64,000 nt of DNA from CBDDKZ01 sp965230415 (lineage in GTDB: Bacteria; Bacteroidota; Bacteroidia; Cytophagales; JAAEPT01), in the NCBI GenBank assembly GCA_965230415.1, contig CBDDKZ010000005.1:4836001-4900000 (forward strand), written 5' to 3'. This document shows positions 16,386-25,739 of this stretch, piece after piece; the first letter of the stretch is position 1, and each line of letters opens with the position of its first letter. The notes beneath the pieces are model-generated. The model was given only the letters and a program-made list of their open reading frames with translations, was not told where the DNA came from and made no database searches. A program made the position numbers and the translations under genes.

Positions 16386-18773
16386 CTAAGGTTTTTCCAA
16401 TTCTTCTTCTAATTTTTGCATAATTTCTTCTGATATATCAATTACTTTAGCTACTAGTTTATTTCGTTGGTGTTTTGTGAGATCACGAATATGTTCATCC
16501 AATTCATATAAAGGATCTTTGAGCACATCGATACAAAAACTGTTATAGGAAGCTCTTAATTTATGACTATGAGCGCTAATGGCTTTATCATCGTTTATTT
16601 CTGCCGAACTTTTTAGACTTTCCAATATTTCGGGTGTAGAATCTATAAATTTGCGTATTAAGTGCTTCATAAATTCACGATTGTTATTGGTGAGTTCATC
16701 TAATTTATGCAGTGAGTACAAATCATCATTTTCTTGAGTTGTCATCGTTACCTCCTTCAAAGGTATGTGTTTATCGGAGGTGTCTATATTTAATAATTTT
16801 GTTATTTTAGCTATAAGATCTTGGGCTTCAAAAGGTTTACTTAAATAATCGTTCATCCCCATATCTACAAAACGTTTACGATCGCCTGATAATGCATTCG
16901 CGGTGAGCGCAATTATGGGAATGTCAAGTTTTAACTGCTGTCTGATGATTTCGGTCGCCTCCAGACCGCTCATTTCAGGCATTTGCAGGTCCATTAAAAT
17001 TAGCTGGTAATTGATATTGTCTTTTAAATGCTCGATAACTTCATTACCGGTATCGGCGATTTTAACAGTAGCGCTATAATCTTCAAGCACATTCTTAGCC
17101 AGGAGCTGATTGTATTCATTGTCTTCTGCTAAAAGAATAAACACTCCTTCTAAAACGTCAGGGCTGAAATCAAATACTACTTTTTGCTCCATATCGTTAC
17201 TATTTCCTTTGCTGAGTGAAATAGCAAATGAGAAAGAGGAGCCTACCCCCTTTTGACTTTTTACTAATAGCTCACCTCCAAAACAAGAGATTAATTGCTT
17301 ACAAATGGGTAATCCAAGGCCGGTACCACCAAAGCGTTTAGAGGTACTGGCATCCTCTTGCGAGAAAATATCAAAGATTAATTCGATATTTTTCTGTTCA
17401 ATACCAATACCTGAATCTCGCACGGTGAATGATACCTGACAAGTATCCTGATTTTCTTCTTTTAGCAATACCTCCAAACTTATCTCACCTTCATCGGTGA
17501 ATTTTATGGCGTTCCCGAGAAGGTTTATCAGGATTTGATTTAGCCTTACTTTGTCTGAGTGAATATATTGCGCTATTGAATTGTCGAATAGCAGATTGAA
17601 ATTAATGTCTTTGTCCTTGCATTGAAATAAGCTTGTTTTAGCCAGGTCAGAAATCCAATGATGAAAATCGAAAGTCATTGGACACAGTTCGAAATTAGAT
17701 GCATTGATTTTCGATAAATCGAGTATATCATTTATTATTATCAGGAGATTATCAGATGATTGAATAATAGCTTCTAGGTATTGTTTTTGTTCGAATTCTA
17801 ATTTGGACTTCGAAAGTAGTTGCGCCATACCGACTATGGCATTCATAGGTGTACGGATTTCGTGGCTCATATTAGCTAAGAATTGTTCCTTAACCTGGCT
17901 GGATTGTTCCGCTTTTTCTTTGGCCTGCTTCAGTTCAATTTCAATTTTTTTGCTTTCGCTGATATCCATATGCATCCGAACCAAGCCTGTTGTGTGGCGG
18001 TTTTCATCGTATACCGGCGTTTCGGATACCAGGCAAAATCTAGAGTTCTGTTGCTTATCGAGGATTTCTACTTCATAAACTCCACCATCGTCATTATTGG
18101 AGAGTGAGGCTATTTCGTTCTTAAGTATCGATTGGTAATTAACTCCAATGAGCTCCGATTTGTCAAATGAAGTCATTTGACGAAATTTACCGTTTACGGA
18201 AATGATAATACCATTATTGTCGAGCTCCACAAGCCCTAACTGCATGTTCTCTATAATATCGCGGTAGCGTTTTTCGCTGGCCAGCTTTTCACGTTCAGCC
18301 TTAATCTGTTGAGTAACTTCTATGCAATAGATGTTGTATATTTCTGAATTGGGAATCACTGATATATGCAGGTTAAAATGACGATTGAAGAAAGTTGCTT
18401 CTACTTGTTTATTACCGGTTTCCGGGAATGGCTGAATAGTTTTCAGAAAGTCATTATTGATTTTGCCACCTAATTTGGTTTTCCATCTATTAAACAATTC
18501 GTTGTAAATCGTATTAAAGTAATAGACGCGGCCTGTTTGATCAATACGGACAACAGAAAACGGGTTTGCTTCATAAAAACTTGTTAACGTGTCAATTTCT
18601 TTGGTTTGGTTATCCAACAGTTGCTCCAGGTTACGACATTGTTCTTTAAGATCCATCAATTCTATTTCTCTGGTGTTAACATCTCGTTTATAACGATCTA
18701 TGTTTTTTTCCAGCATAGAAATGGTTACTCTCTCTGCATTTAGCTGTATTTTCAAACTTTCAATACTATCCAA
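16386..18773 (-). CDS. Soluble hybrid sensor histidine kinase with PAS, receiver and HPt domains
   Basis: A 795-residue cytoplasmic protein without membrane helices. Order: coiled coil (about 1-65), PAS (about 65-155), PAS/PAC (about 165-275), HisKA with FLANMSHEIRTPMNAI and phospho-acceptor His304, HATPase with the N box at Asn421, DSGIG at 453-457 and GGTGLGL at 482-488, receiver (about 545-660, phospho-acceptor Asp595, Lys646), and HPt (about 690-790, probable His737 in SHKLRAS). It can run an internal His-Asp-His relay to an external receiver such as the sigma-54 activator upstream or the CheY-like protein downstream. The start at 18773 is TTG, 16 bp after the activator's stop; an alternative ATG is at 18716. 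Confidence 0.93.
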   Translation of the reverse strand: MDSIESLKIQLNAERVTISMLEKNIDRYKRDVNTREIELMDLKEQCRNLEQLLDNQTKEIDTLTSFYEANPFSVVRIDQTGRVYYFNTIYNELFNRWKTKLGGKINNDFLKTIQPFPETGNKQVEATFFNRHFNLHISVIPNSEIYNIYCIEVTQQIKAEREKLASEKRYRDIIENMQLGLVELDNNGIIISVNGKFRQMTSFDKSELIGVNYQSILKNEIASLSNNDDGGVYEVEILDKQQNSRFCLVSETPVYDENRHTTGLVRMHMDISESKKIEIELKQAKEKAEQSSQVKEQFLANMSHEIRTPMNAIVGMAQLLSKSKLEFEQKQYLEAIIQSSDNLLIIINDILDLSKINASNFELCPMTFDFHHWISDLAKTSLFQCKDKDINFNLLFDNSIAQYIHSDKVRLNQILINLLGNAIKFTDEGEISLEVLLKEENQDTCQVSFTVRDSGIGIEQKNIELIFDIFSQEDASTSKRFGGTGLGLPICKQLISCFGGELLVKSQKGVGSSFSFAISLSKGNSNDMEQKVVFDFSPDVLEGVFILLAEDNEYNQLLAKNVLEDYSATVKIADTGNEVIEHLKDNINYQLILMDLQMPEMSGLEATEIIRQQLKLDIPIIALTANALSGDRKRFVDMGMNDYLSKPFEAQDLIAKITKLLNIDTSDKHIPLKEVTMTTQENDDLYSLHKLDELTNNNREFMKHLIRKFIDSTPEILESLKSSAEINDDKAISAHSHKLRASYNSFCIDVLKDPLYELDEHIRDLTKHQRNKLVAKVIDISEEIMQKLEEELEKP

Positions 18774-18789
18774 TTGATCGAGATTTAAA

Positions 18790-20142
18790 CTACTTCTTAT
18801 CTTTGTCTACCGGCGTGTTGTCTTTTAAAAGTTGATAGATGGTAGAACGTCCAATATCAAGCTGTTTGGCAACCGCAGTAACATTATTGTCACTCTTTTT
18901 TAGAAAATGATGTATTATTTGCATGGTATACTCCTTAAGCGTGCGCTTTTCATTTAAGAAGTTATTAATAGAATTTACTGAATTGAAAATGATGTTATCG
19001 GCTAAAATTTCATGACCGTCGCTCATTACCGCTGCAAGGTCGATTATAGATTTTAACTCCCGAACGTTACCTGCATACTGATGATTAACCAGTTTTTTTT
19101 GTGCTTCTGTACTGAGTTTTATTTCTGCCATATCATTCAGATTACAATATTCCTGAAGAAAATGGTTAGCAAGTATCAGAATATCGTTCCCACGATCTCT
19201 AAGTGCCGGCAATTCAATGGGCAGTCCAATAATCCTGTAATATAAATCTTCTCGAAAATTCCCTTTCTGTATTTCTTCAGCAAGGTTTTTGTGAGTGGCG
19301 GTAATTAAACGAACATCTACTTTTACGATGTCATTACTACCAATTCGCGTAATTTCGTTTTCTTGTAGTACACGTAAAATTTTAGCTTGCAGGTTGATGT
19401 CCATTTCCCCAATTTCATCCAAAAAAAGAGTACCTCCGGAGGCTTCTTCAAATTTACCAAAACGGCGGGTTAGCGCTCCTGTAAATGCACCTTTTTCATG
19501 GCCAAATAATTCGCTCTCCATCAACTCTTTTGGAATGGATGCAATATTGACAGGGATGAATTTTTGATTCTTTCGATCCGAATTAAAATGAATAGATTTC
19601 GCAACAACTTCTTTTCCGGTACCTGTTTCTCCGGTAATAGAAACGTTGATTTTGCTCTTCACCGCTTTGGCCATAAGTTTATGTATAGCTTTCATAGGAA
19701 GGCTTTCCCCAATTAAGCTTTTTGAAAAATCGTATTTTAGTTGTACTTCTTCCTGCAGGTATTTTATACGATTTTTCAAATCAACATTCTCCTGTATGTT
19801 CTTCAAACAATTCCAAATACGATCCTTGGCATCATCATCTTTAATAACATAATCATAGGCTCCGTCTTTCAAGAGGTTGATAGCGGTCTTTATATCTTGT
19901 TGATTCGATACTATAATTACTGGTGTGCCAGGGAGTTTCTTTTTTATTAGGTTCAATAGTACCTCCCCGTCATAATCGGGTAACTTATAATCCAAAGTAA
20001 TAACATCCGGGTTTTTATTCAGATTACTTAATAATGAGTTACCATCTTGATATATTTCTACCTCATTGTCGGGATTCAGTTTTATTTGATATTCAAGAAG
20101 ACTACTATACCATTCGTCATCGTCTACTACAAATACAAGCAT
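18790..20142 (-). CDS. Sigma-54-dependent response regulator (NtrC family)
   Basis: A 450-residue activator. It has a receiver (1-120; VVDDDE, phospho-acceptor Asp51, Lys101), an AAA+ domain (about 140-375; Walker A GETGTGKE at 171-178, sigma-54 contact loop GAFTGA at 218-223, Walker B LFLDEIG at 239-245) and a Fis-type helix-turn-helix (NVTAVAKQLDIGRSTIYQLL near 417-437). It binds enhancer-like sites and remodels RNA polymerase holding RpoN. First gene of a minus-strand operon with the hybrid kinase, whose phosphorelay should feed it. I found no convincing sigma-54 promoter in the window. Confidence 0.94.
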   Translation of the reverse strand: MLVFVVDDDEWYSSLLEYQIKLNPDNEVEIYQDGNSLLSNLNKNPDVITLDYKLPDYDGEVLLNLIKKKLPGTPVIIVSNQQDIKTAINLLKDGAYDYVIKDDDAKDRIWNCLKNIQENVDLKNRIKYLQEEVQLKYDFSKSLIGESLPMKAIHKLMAKAVKSKINVSITGETGTGKEVVAKSIHFNSDRKNQKFIPVNIASIPKELMESELFGHEKGAFTGALTRRFGKFEEASGGTLFLDEIGEMDINLQAKILRVLQENEITRIGSNDIVKVDVRLITATHKNLAEEIQKGNFREDLYYRIIGLPIELPALRDRGNDILILANHFLQEYCNLNDMAEIKLSTEAQKKLVNHQYAGNVRELKSIIDLAAVMSDGHEILADNIIFNSVNSINNFLNEKRTLKEYTMQIIHHFLKKSDNNVTAVAKQLDIGRSTIYQLLKDNTPVDKDKK

Positions 20143-20380
20143 TTTTAATTCTTTAAAACCAGTTCAGGGTATACCTCTTAGATTGAGTTATTTTGAATAC
20201 AAAAATCAGGCAATTAGAACCGATGTCCACAATAACTTCTAAGCAATATTACCTTAGTATGTAATGTTAAACGCCATTAATAGATCTAAGTTGGCTACAA
20301 AATGGGTCCCGTCGAAATTTAGGTATTTGACCTATAAACTATGAGTGGTGGAGTAATTATTTCGGATGGTCTAAAATAGC

Positions 20381-20572
20381 TTAGAATAGCTTCATCTGCG
20401 CATCGTCCTTGTTTTTGTCAAATTTCTTGGAGCTGCGCGATTTGTTGATTTGGTTTTTTATCCATTGAGAGACACTAATATTTTGACTCCGCGCGACATG
20501 CTGCAATGCAGCCAGTTCTTGCTTGGATATACTTATTGAAAGGTGGTAAGAGGTGTTCTTTTTATTATTCAT
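20381..20572 (-). CDS. Small ribbon-helix-helix-like DNA-binding protein
   Basis: A 63-residue protein. YHLSISISKQELAALQHVA followed by ISVSQWIKNQINKS fits a ribbon-helix-helix fold: a short beta strand (LSISIS), helix A, then helix B starting with SVSQW. The C-terminal tail is basic and acidic mixed. Such proteins dimerise and bind direct or inverted repeats, often their own promoter. Two 15-bp direct repeats lie just upstream. No toxin-like gene is adjacent, so an antitoxin role has no support. Confidence 0.6.
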   Translation of the reverse strand: MNNKKNTSYHLSISISKQELAALQHVARSQNISVSQWIKNQINKSRSSKKFDKNKDDAQMKLF

Positions 20573-20591
20573 TTATCAACAAAGTATTTAA

Positions 20592-20626
20592 TTCGGTATT
20601 CCAAATAGTTATTTGGTATTCTAAAT
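20592..20626 (-). promoter_or_regulatory. Phased direct repeats upstream of the ribbon-helix-helix gene
   Basis: Two 15-bp copies, 20592-20606 and 20612-20626, share the core GGTATTC and the flank AAAT, differ at two positions and are offset by 20 bp. A third core GGTATTC lies at 20702-20708. They start 20 bp upstream of the RHH start codon and are good candidates for an autoregulatory operator. Confidence 0.5.
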
Positions 20627-20728
20627 TACACCTTATTGACAATTCACAAAGATATGTGGATAACTTTTTGAAAGTATCCCTAATATATTACTATTATTTA
20701 AGGTATTCTTAAAAAAGTTAAAAGAAGC

Positions 20729-20980
20729 TTACGCCTCTTTTAACTTTTTGATGTAAGACTTCTTGGTTTTGATTTTATTCAGACTTTTTGCTAACTGAGC
20801 ATCCCCAATTGATCCATCAATCCACTTGGCAAAATCTTTGCGTTCTAAGTGGAACTGGAATGATTCGTCTGATATTAAATTATTTTCCAATGCGTCTAAT
20901 AATGCGTCAGCAGACTCTAATACGGGACCATTGTTAACGTAGAATTGTTTTTCTGCTGGAAGTTCGGTATTTAATGACAT
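20729..20980 (-). CDS. Small DUF5752-like protein, function unknown
   Basis: An 83-residue soluble protein. The pattern FYVNNGPVLESADALLDAL, then FQFHLERKDFAKWIDGSIGD and a basic tail resembles a short family (DUF5752 by memory) seen in archaea and bacteria, often with the DFANW-type motif; here it is DFAKW. No catalytic residues can be named. It is monocistronic, between the RHH gene and the divergent HAD gene. The family assignment is tentative. Confidence 0.6.
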   Translation of the reverse strand: MSLNTELPAEKQFYVNNGPVLESADALLDALENNLISDESFQFHLERKDFAKWIDGSIGDAQLAKSLNKIKTKKSYIKKLKEA

Positions 20981-21138
20981 AATTATTTTTTTAAAAGTAT
21001 ACTAATTGACATTTCTAATATCAAGATTTGATTCCAAAAATGCATGTACTAACTAATTTTTTTTGATTTATACCGACGAAGATTATTACATGTTGCAAAA
21101 AGTTCCTTGTTTTGTCATATGATTCTTATCAGAATGCC

Positions 21139-21735
21139 ATGGCAATAAAGGTTCCCAACAATATTAAAGCACTTATATTCGACCTCGACGGTACAATTGC
21201 AGATACGATGCCTACCCATTACAAAGCATGTCAGATTGTGTGCGAACGTCATGGATTTGAATTCCCGCTCGATTTGTTTTATAAATGGGCTGGTCGTCCC
21301 ACTAATCATGTCTTTCGTGATTTAGTAGCATTAAAAGGAGTTGAGATCAATGGCGACACATTGGGAGAAGAAAAAGAAAGTATATATCGCGAATTAATAC
21401 CTGAAATTCAGCCTGTTCAACCTGTGCTCGACCTGGCCATGCATTACCATGAAAAAATCCCAATGGCAATTGGTACCGGCGGCGACAGACAAACAGCTTA
21501 TAAGACACTTGAAGCACTTTCTATTAAAGGGCTTTTTGGTATAATCGTTACTAAAGACGATGTTTCGAACTATAAACCACACCCGGAAACGTTTACAAAA
21601 GCGGCTGATTACTTCAATGTCAGTTATAAGGACTGTATGGTATTTGAAGATGGAGAGCTAGGCATTGAGGCCGCTAATGCTGCAGAAATGTACGTTCTGG
21701 ACGTACGTACATTAGATGACTACAAAAGACCATAG
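21139..21735 (+). CDS. HAD-superfamily phosphatase, beta-phosphoglucomutase-like
   Basis: A 198-residue cytoplasmic HAD subfamily IA hydrolase. Motif I is IFDLDGTIAD with nucleophile Asp15 and acid/base Asp17, motif II is the Thr in AIGTGG, motif III the Lys in NYKPHPETF, and motif IV DGELGIEAA. A helical cap follows motif I. Likely substrates are sugar phosphates, but the enzyme could be a general phosphatase. The ATG at 21139 is preferred over an in-frame TTG at 21112 because the family N-terminus begins just before motif I. It is convergent with msrA. Confidence 0.87.
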   Translation: MAIKVPNNIKALIFDLDGTIADTMPTHYKACQIVCERHGFEFPLDLFYKWAGRPTNHVFRDLVALKGVEINGDTLGEEKESIYRELIPEIQPVQPVLDLAMHYHEKIPMAIGTGGDRQTAYKTLEALSIKGLFGIIVTKDDVSNYKPHPETFTKAADYFNVSYKDCMVFEDGELGIEAANAAEMYVLDVRTLDDYKRP

Positions 21736-21747
21736 CTGCTCACTCTA

Positions 21748-22416
21748 TTACTTTTTGAGTTTTTCCGCAAAGGCCTTTTTAAATTTATCTACTTTGGGAG
21801 TAATTACATATTGGCAATATGCCCTTCCTTTATTGTCATTGTAATAATTCTGATGGTATTCTTCGGCTGGCCAAAACTTTTCAAATGCAGCGATTTCTGT
21901 CACTATTGGTTTATCCCATACACCTTGTTTGTTCAGTTCGTTTTTGTAATGCGTAGCTATTTCCTTTTCATCATCATTTCTGTAAAATACGACAGAACGG
22001 TATTGAGGACCTTCATCATTTCCTTGTTTATTGAGTGTGGTAGGGTCGTGCGTTTGCCAGAATACTTCCAATAGGTCTTTAAAACTTATTTTTGAAGAAT
22101 CATAATAAATTTGAATTACTTCTGCATGTCCGGTGTTCTCAGTACAAACTTCTTTATATGTTGGATTGTCTTTATGGCCACCTGAATATCCTGATACAAC
22201 CGTGTCTACTCCTTCCAGATTCTGAAAAATAGCTTCTACACACCAAAAGCATCCGGCACCAAATGTTGCCTCAGATGTATGTTTATGTACCTCACTATTT
22301 CTACTTTCGAGTGTTTTGGAATCTTCGTTATCATCTATTTTCTCTGCACAAGAGAATGTAAATAGGGCAAGTACAATAATATAGGCGCTCAAAACACCAT
22401 GTTGAATTTTTCGCAT
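21748..22416 (-). CDS. msrA: Peptide methionine-S-sulfoxide reductase, lipoprotein form
   Basis: A 222-residue protein. A lipoprotein signal ends in FTFSC (Cys23), so the enzyme sits on the periplasmic side of a membrane. The MsrA domain starts near residue 48 with TFGAGCFWCVEAIF; Cys56 is the catalytic residue. Further family motifs are GYSGGHKDNPTYKEVC and GHAEVIQIYYD. It reduces S-methionine sulfoxide in oxidised proteins. The usual resolving cysteine region near the C-terminus has YCQYVI, so Cys there may resolve. No msrB is adjacent. Confidence 0.95.
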   Translation of the reverse strand: MRKIQHGVLSAYIIVLALFTFSCAEKIDDNEDSKTLESRNSEVHKHTSEATFGAGCFWCVEAIFQNLEGVDTVVSGYSGGHKDNPTYKEVCTENTGHAEVIQIYYDSSKISFKDLLEVFWQTHDPTTLNKQGNDEGPQYRSVVFYRNDDEKEIATHYKNELNKQGVWDKPIVTEIAAFEKFWPAEEYHQNYYNDNKGRAYCQYVITPKVDKFKKAFAEKLKK

Positions 22417-22590
22417 AGTTATTTTTCAAGATTATTTCATAAAAACGATTATAAACATGAATCGGTTTTTTCTCTAAGACAGATTAATCCGGTTAATGTT
22501 GATGTTGCTGAACTTTGCTTACCATCGTTGATAATAAAGTAGCAGATATGATACAAATAAAGTGATTTTCTTAAAAAAAATTGTCGGCTA

Positions 22591-23958
22591 TTATTCTGAT
22601 TCCAATTCTTTGAGCAGTTTTTGAGCCTGTTTACCTAAATGCGATTCTTTGTTCTTCAAATCATTGAGTTGTTCTTTGCCTTTTAAATAGTCTCCTTCAC
22701 CAACAAAGGACATGGCTGTAATCCATTTAGTCATTTCTTTTCTATAGGGGCTAGGACTTACGCTTATATTGATAGATGACCTGGCATCTTGCCATAAGTG
22801 ATTTTTTAATTTTACGATGGCTCTGTCGAACATCAAATCTTCTGTATCGTTCCAATAATTGTTTTGAGCTATAATTTCTTCTGTATTCTTAATATAACCG
22901 GCCAAGTCAAATCTATCGTCCGTTTGTTGTAATTCAAGATGTAACCTTCGGGCCTGTTGGCCTATTCGTGTTTCGTTTTTGCTTAAGGTTTCAATGAGCT
23001 CTTCGGCACCTGCTTTGTCGTGTTTTCCTATCAAAATGAGGGTGTTTATCCATTTTGTGAGTTCCGGATTGACACTTTTTTCTTTTTTAAGCTTATTGTT
23101 AATTACTTGTGCTTTGTCCCAATTGTGATTTCTTATTTCACCGATTGTTTTCATTAACTGAGTTAAGCGCTCTTCATTTTTGACGAGATGTCTGTTTCGC
23201 TTTGAAGTAGTTTTATTTAAAGATTGAACGTACTCCAATTGAACGTAATTTTCTGTAAACGATAGAAACGGAGCAAAATCTACTAGTTGTGAATTAGGTG
23301 TCTTTACACGTTTAATTGCTCCCCCTACTTCCACGCCAATATACTTATTCTGCTCACCAAGTGTGTTTTTAGCCAAATTCTCAACTTCAATATTGTCAAC
23401 GTTGTTTTTACTGTTGGTCGAAGCCTCTGTTTTTACCCCTGTCTTGGACACATTGGAAATAGGCTTTTCTTCCGTTACAGGCTTCAAAGTAAGATTTGCA
23501 GGCCCATCTGGCTTTTTCTGATCTACAATTACTTCTGTTGCTTTAACTTTGACCTGACTACCTCGTTGATTCGTCTCCTCATTTATTTCCCGGTGGCTAT
23601 TTGTTTTGTTTTTCTTTATTGTTTTATCAGAGTAAACTATTGCAGTAATAGAGCTTCTGTTTTCGTACGCAGTTTGATTCTCTTTTAATAGGTTCCAGCT
23701 CACCATAACGACTATTGCTGTAGCAATTGACGCGAAAGCTCCAAGATACCAGTTTCTAAATTTCGAAAAGCTGTGCATTTTCCCATACCTGGCTTTGCTG
23801 AATCTTTTCTCAAAACCACTAATTCCATTAGGCATGTGTTCATAGCCTTTGAGCGCATCGTCAAGAAAGGGGTCATTTTGACGTTCAAGGTCAATTTTTG
23901 CCTGCTCACTTGCCGGTAATTCTTTATTGATATACGCCTTTAATTTATCAAATTCCAT
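22591..23958 (-). CDS. Putative anti-sigma factor with periplasmic duplicated helical repeats
   Basis: A 455-residue protein starting 2 nt after the ECF sigma gene. Residues 1-68 are cytoplasmic with an acidic helical segment (LKAYINKELPASEQAKIDLE) and the PFLDDALKGYE motif common at the N-terminus of Bacteroidota anti-sigma proteins. A membrane helix spans about 70-90 (YLGAFASIATAIVVMVSW). The periplasmic part has a polar linker, then TPR-like helices. Two segments, about 300-345 and 409-455, are clear duplicates (TKWINTLILIGKHDKA versus TKWITAMSFVGEGDYL, then IGQQARRL versus LGKQAQKL). It probably holds the sigma factor until a periplasmic signal is sensed. Confidence 0.7.
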   Translation of the reverse strand: MEFDKLKAYINKELPASEQAKIDLERQNDPFLDDALKGYEHMPNGISGFEKRFSKARYGKMHSFSKFRNWYLGAFASIATAIVVMVSWNLLKENQTAYENRSSITAIVYSDKTIKKNKTNSHREINEETNQRGSQVKVKATEVIVDQKKPDGPANLTLKPVTEEKPISNVSKTGVKTEASTNSKNNVDNIEVENLAKNTLGEQNKYIGVEVGGAIKRVKTPNSQLVDFAPFLSFTENYVQLEYVQSLNKTTSKRNRHLVKNEERLTQLMKTIGEIRNHNWDKAQVINNKLKKEKSVNPELTKWINTLILIGKHDKAGAEELIETLSKNETRIGQQARRLHLELQQTDDRFDLAGYIKNTEEIIAQNNYWNDTEDLMFDRAIVKLKNHLWQDARSSINISVSPSPYRKEMTKWITAMSFVGEGDYLKGKEQLNDLKNKESHLGKQAQKLLKELESE

Positions 23959-23960
23959 GC

Positions 23961-24527
23961 CTATGAATTTTCAATATAGTTTTTAAGGTTTCGTTTACCA
24001 TTCTGGATATAACTTTTCACCTTAGACATTTGATATCCTGTTTCCGAAACAATTTCTTTATAACTTTTATCTTCATAATAAAACATCTCAAGACAACGCT
24101 TTTGAGCTTCGTCTAAGCCTTTCAGTGCTATTTTAAGTTTATCAAATACCTCATCTTCCTCGCTCACTGAAGTGTGTTCTGAAACACATTCAATGCTACT
24201 TTCTAAATCGATTATTGAAGTCGTCTTGAACTTTTCGTTCTTTTTGTACAACTGATAACAATAGTTTTTTGTACAACGATAAAGCCATGACTTAAAATTT
24301 TTGATATCATATTTTACCAAATGTCCGGGAAGGTTTTCGAATAAATGCATGGTAGCATCTTCACTTTCCGAAGTATTTTTTAGGTATTCCAGACAAACAC
24401 CATAAACGAGCGTTGCATAGCGTTTGAAAAGTTCACCCCAAATCTCCTCTTTCTCAAATTTTTTGTATTTGAGTATAAGGTCTTCGTCAGATAGTTTTTT
24501 GATATTTTTTCCGGGCCAATAAAACAT
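23961..24527 (-). CDS. ECF-type RNA polymerase sigma factor
   Basis: A 188-residue sigma-70 family protein with region 2 (about 15-80; LFKRYATLVYGVCLEYLK, then FKSWLYRCTKNYCY) and region 4 (about 120-185; LDEAQKRCLEMFYYEDKSYKEI, then MSKVKSYIQNGKRNLK). Regions 1.1 and 3 are absent, as in the ECF group. It is transcribed just ahead of a membrane protein with an anti-sigma-like N-terminus. The ATG at 24527 is preferred over an upstream TTG at 24536. It diverges from the ankyrin lipoprotein at 24743. Target promoters are unknown. Confidence 0.9.
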   Translation of the reverse strand: MFYWPGKNIKKLSDEDLILKYKKFEKEEIWGELFKRYATLVYGVCLEYLKNTSESEDATMHLFENLPGHLVKYDIKNFKSWLYRCTKNYCYQLYKKNEKFKTTSIIDLESSIECVSEHTSVSEEDEVFDKLKIALKGLDEAQKRCLEMFYYEDKSYKEIVSETGYQMSKVKSYIQNGKRNLKNYIENS

Positions 24528-24742
24528 TAAAGTCAAATAATCTTTGAATCGTCTGGTTTTATGAACACTTGATTTTTTTCAATTAATATACATTTATTCC
24601 ACTGTGCAACACTAATTGAAAATAGTTGAAAATAAAATTTAGAATTTATGGAATCTTTAATAATATATACTCTTATAATATTAATGGTAAGCAAGACAGA
24701 TTTTTTGGACATAATGTCTTTATAAGTATATTACATGCTAAT

Positions 24743-25729
24743 ATGAGTATTATAAGTAGCAATTTTCAGCAAGCGAACTACACCTTACGTGTATTTTTAT
24801 TATGTTTTCTCTCCGGAGCTCTTGTTCTTTCAGCCTGTAGAAGTAATAATGATCATAAGCCGACAAACGGTAACGAAAGTACCGTTGAAGCTGTCAATGA
24901 GAAGGCTACAAAGGCAATATGCCATGAAATTGAATCTGGTATATTGACACGGGAAACCTTAGACTCATTGGTTAAAGCTGGTGCCGACTTAAATTGCTCT
25001 TGCTCAATTTCCCAAAGTAAGAGGCGTATGGGGGCGAAACTTCCTGTTGTCAGAGATTTAATGAAACGCAAGACAAAACGTGTTAAAGCTGCATTTACTC
25101 CAGCATGCTACGCCGTTGTTAAGAACGATACAAATATGATATCATACATATTTGAAAATGGTGGAGATAAAAACAGCGGTCCGGAATGCAACCCACTTTT
25201 AGTTGCTTTAGAATCCGATAATTATGTCATGGTGCAGCTATTGTCTGAGTATGGTGTAAGCTTAAAGCGTGCAGCCATTCCTTTTTCTTTTATTGAAAGC
25301 GATTATCGCAGCTATTTGGAACATGGAGGAAATCTTAATAATGCTGACCCTACGACCGGGGATGCCCCATTGCACAGAGCGGCTTTTTTTAACAAACCGG
25401 ATTTGGCTGCATACCTTATAAAAGAAGGTGCACGAGTGGACTTACAGAACCAAGACGGAGATACTCCTTTGCATATTACCGCAAGAATTGGTGCGCAAGA
25501 ACTGTGCCTAAAATTATTAAAGGAAAAACCAGATTTATTAATCAAAAACAAGAAGGACGAAACAGTATTATATAGTTCCATCTATGATACAAGTGGAAAA
25601 TCTTTTAAGCTTATTGCGGATTATTATTTAAGTACTAATCAACCTGTTGACTGGAAATCGATAAGTTCCTTTGCACGGCAACTTAAAAACGATCAGGTTA
25701 TGAGATCGATTAGAAGTTATCAGAATTAA
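24743..25729 (+). CDS. Ankyrin-repeat lipoprotein
   Basis: A 328-residue protein. A long signal peptide ends in the lipobox VLSAC (about residue 31). The rest is an ankyrin array: clear repeats at TGDAPLHRAAFFNKPDLAAY and DGDTPLHITARIGAQELCLK, with degenerate ones before (DTNMISYIFENGGDKN). Ankyrin repeats bind proteins, so this lipoprotein may scaffold something in the periplasm or at the outer membrane. The start ATG at 24743 replaces an upstream TTG at 24626 because it places the signal peptide normally. It is divergent from the ECF sigma gene and convergent with the pseudoprotease gene. Confidence 0.8.
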   Translation: MSIISSNFQQANYTLRVFLLCFLSGALVLSACRSNNDHKPTNGNESTVEAVNEKATKAICHEIESGILTRETLDSLVKAGADLNCSCSISQSKRRMGAKLPVVRDLMKRKTKRVKAAFTPACYAVVKNDTNMISYIFENGGDKNSGPECNPLLVALESDNYVMVQLLSEYGVSLKRAAIPFSFIESDYRSYLEHGGNLNNADPTTGDAPLHRAAFFNKPDLAAYLIKEGARVDLQNQDGDTPLHITARIGAQELCLKLLKEKPDLLIKNKKDETVLYSSIYDTSGKSFKLIADYYLSTNQPVDWKSISSFARQLKNDQVMRSIRSYQN

Positions 25730-25739
25730 TCTCCTCCTA

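Noticed and set aside
20381..20980. A toxin-antitoxin pair formed by the RHH gene and the 83-residue gene
   Set aside because: They are separated by about 150 bp, the second has no toxin-like feature and both have their own upstream regions.
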